NCBI GenBank assembly: GCA_013178415.1
Contig: JABLXA010000008.1
Coordinates: forward strand, 1 to 64,000
DNA: 64,000 nucleotides
Source of the DNA: Bacillota bacterium
Lineage (GTDB): Bacteria > Bacillota > SHA-98 > Ch115
Direction of reading: 5' to 3'
The notes beneath the pieces were generated by a model. It was not told the DNA's origin. It did not search any database and saw nothing but the letters and a program-made list of their open reading frames with translations. Numbering within the stretch: the stretch's first letter is position 1; each line of letters begins with the position of its first letter. Position numbers and translations under genes: made by a program. This document shows positions 62,865-64,000 of this stretch, one piece after another.

Positions 62865-63758
62865 TTGAATACTACTCCTGCCATTGGCACGGGATCTATA
62901 CAGATTGACACCCGGTGGAGAATTAGAAAACGCAGAAGAGAAATGGTGGTGCAAATCGTCTCCCATACCGTGCTCATTATTGGAGCCGTGCTGTTTGTTT
63001 TTCCATTCCTATGGCTTGTGTCTACCTCATTGAAACCAGATACCCAGATATTTCTCTTCCCACCGACACTGATCCCGAGGCCTTTCAACTGGCGGAACTA
63101 CTCCAGGATGTTTACATATTTGCCATTTACCCTGTTTTACTGGAATACCATATATATTACTGCTCTTACAGTCTTTGGAACCTTCATATCTTGTTCATTG
63201 GTGGCCTACTCCTTTGCGCGCCTCAGATGGCCCGGGAGGGATCTTTGTTTCATTATAATGCTGAGCACCATGATGCTGCCGCCTCAGGTTACCATGATAC
63301 CGATCTATCTGGTCTTCAAGTATATGGGTTGGATAGACACATTCAAACCTCTTACTGTGCCCGCATTCTTCGGAAATGCATTCTCAATCTTCCTTTTGAG
63401 GCAGTTTTACATGACCATACCATGGGAATTGGATGATGCAGCAAAGATCGACGGGTGTAGTTTCTTCCAAATCTACTGGCGAATAATGCTTCCCCTTGTA
63501 AAGCCTGCTCTGGCGACGATAACCATATTTACATTTCAGGGACAGTGGAATAACTTTTTAGGGCCTCTCATCTATATCAATTCCACTGAAAAGATGCCTC
63601 TTGCGCTCGCCCTTCGACTCTTTCAGACTATGTACGGATCAGAGTGGGGACTCCTGATGGCGGCATCCACCGCTATGACATTGCCTTTGGTTATCACCTT
63701 TTTCTTCTGTCAGAAGTACTTCATTCAGGGCATAACTCTAACAGGACTCAAAGGGTAG
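62865..63758 (+). CDS. ABC sugar permease, MalG/UgpE type
   Basis: Six segments. The N-terminal region is polar and Arg-rich (RIRKRRREMVVQIV), the EAA loop is LDDAAKIDGCSFFQIYWRI followed by MLPLVKPALATI, and the end is KYFIQGITLTGLKG. The TTG at 62865 has GAAAGGGG upstream and lies 6 bases after the previous stop. It closes the operon. Close in form to the permease at 30548. Confidence 0.92.
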   Translation: MNTTPAIGTGSIQIDTRWRIRKRRREMVVQIVSHTVLIIGAVLFVFPFLWLVSTSLKPDTQIFLFPPTLIPRPFNWRNYSRMFTYLPFTLFYWNTIYITALTVFGTFISCSLVAYSFARLRWPGRDLCFIIMLSTMMLPPQVTMIPIYLVFKYMGWIDTFKPLTVPAFFGNAFSIFLLRQFYMTIPWELDDAAKIDGCSFFQIYWRIMLPLVKPALATITIFTFQGQWNNFLGPLIYINSTEKMPLALALRLFQTMYGSEWGLLMAASTAMTLPLVITFFFCQKYFIQGITLTGLKG

Positions 63759-64000
63759 GATCTGCAATACGAGACTTCCCGCTGGGGATATCTGACCCAG
63801 CGGGGAGCCTCCTTGTCACTGAATATGGGGTGACTATGACACTGAAGCAGGACCGGGGAGGGGACCTGGAGTCTAATCGCTACCAGGTCCTCTCCAGTTC
63901 CATCAAGAGCATTCCAGGAAGCGGCGGGTTGATCTTGCTGACGCCAATGCCCATTCGTGTGAGGATAGTGAGCACTATATCTCTTTGATCGCTTTCGTGT
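63759..64000. other. Window end, hairpins and no called gene
   Basis: An open frame runs to 63988 but has no ribosome site and no recognised family. Two hairpins are present: CCCGCTGGG/CCCAGCGGG at 63778-63804 and GGACCTGG/CCAGGTCC at 63862-63890. The first probably ends the ABC operon. Confidence 0.4.
63778..63804 (+). terminator. Hairpin after the ABC operon
   Basis: A 9-base perfect stem and 9-base loop, 20 bases after the last permease stop. There is no clear T-run. Confidence 0.4.

Noticed and set aside
63644-63988. 114-residue frame at the window end
   Set aside because: It begins inside the permease gene in another frame and has no start signal of its own.

Overview
The window comes from a spore-forming Bacillota-type bacterium. 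It carries a gerA-type germination operon (43736-47932), strong AGGAGG ribosome sites with frequent GTG/TTG starts, RpiR, DeoR and IclR sugar regulators, and MsmX-dependent-style ABC sugar importers that lack their own ATPase. Base composition looks near 50% GC. No rRNA, tRNA, CRISPR or phage structural gene was seen. The gene content (sugar acids, amino sugars, MurNAc, sulfated or decorated glycans) suggests a saccharolytic, probably anaerobic, scavenger.

Layout. 1-731 is the 3' part of a GlmS-like SIS protein. 899-6135 (minus) is a sugar-acid operon: gluconokinase, a divergent IlvD/Edd dehydratase and a beta-CASP metallo-beta-lactamase nuclease. 7032-8015 is a slipin. 8308-13709 is an amino-sugar cluster: DeoR regulator, BadF-type kinase, NanE, SIS protein and a DUF4855 protein, ending in two decayed ABC permease genes. 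13757-19472 holds a nucleoside hydrolase, a VOC protein, SfsA, a RdgB-like NTPase, and an epimerase plus DapA-like aldolase pair. 19536-20009 is a DUF134 regulator. An inverted pair of non-coding repeats (6444-6827 and 20437-20688) brackets this whole stretch. 20701-23772 is a scarred region: a broken solute-binding protein gene, an isoprenylcysteine-methyltransferase-like gene, and a HEPN/MNT toxin-antitoxin-like module lodged between two copies of the 3' end of a NUDIX gene.

24042-33712 is a coherent catabolic unit: palindromic operators, an IclR regulator, a glyoxylate carboligase-like TPP enzyme, an FAD oxidoreductase, an ABC sugar importer (binding protein and two permeases) and a GHL6-type glycosidase. 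33800-34245 is an IS1634-like transposase remnant. 34550-38855 (minus) looks like a muropeptide/MurNAc recycling cluster: NamZ, a truncated second NamZ, a BadF/MurK-type kinase, a SIS protein and an RpiR/MurR regulator. 39163-39631 holds integrase and excisionase-like fragments. 39569-43006 (minus) is a glycan-synthesis trio: NDP-sugar pyrophosphorylase, GT4 and a helical-barrel protein.

43736-47932 is the germinant receptor operon. 48069-50737 (minus) holds an HD-GYP protein and a chemoreceptor. 51753-57551 is a family 5 binding protein, a DUF3604 PHP protein and a sulfatase, with no permeases beside them. 57872-59672 is a graveyard of broken genes around an intact DUF2148 gene. 59885-63758 is a second ABC sugar importer preceded by an unusual secreted coiled-coil protein made of three 39-residue repeats.

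No single clearly new defence or mobile system stands out. The best leads are the HEPN/MNT insertion that duplicated the NUDIX tail, the two parallel kinase plus SIS modules under different regulators, the coiled-coil protein tied to an ABC importer, and the binding protein-DUF3604-sulfatase group.
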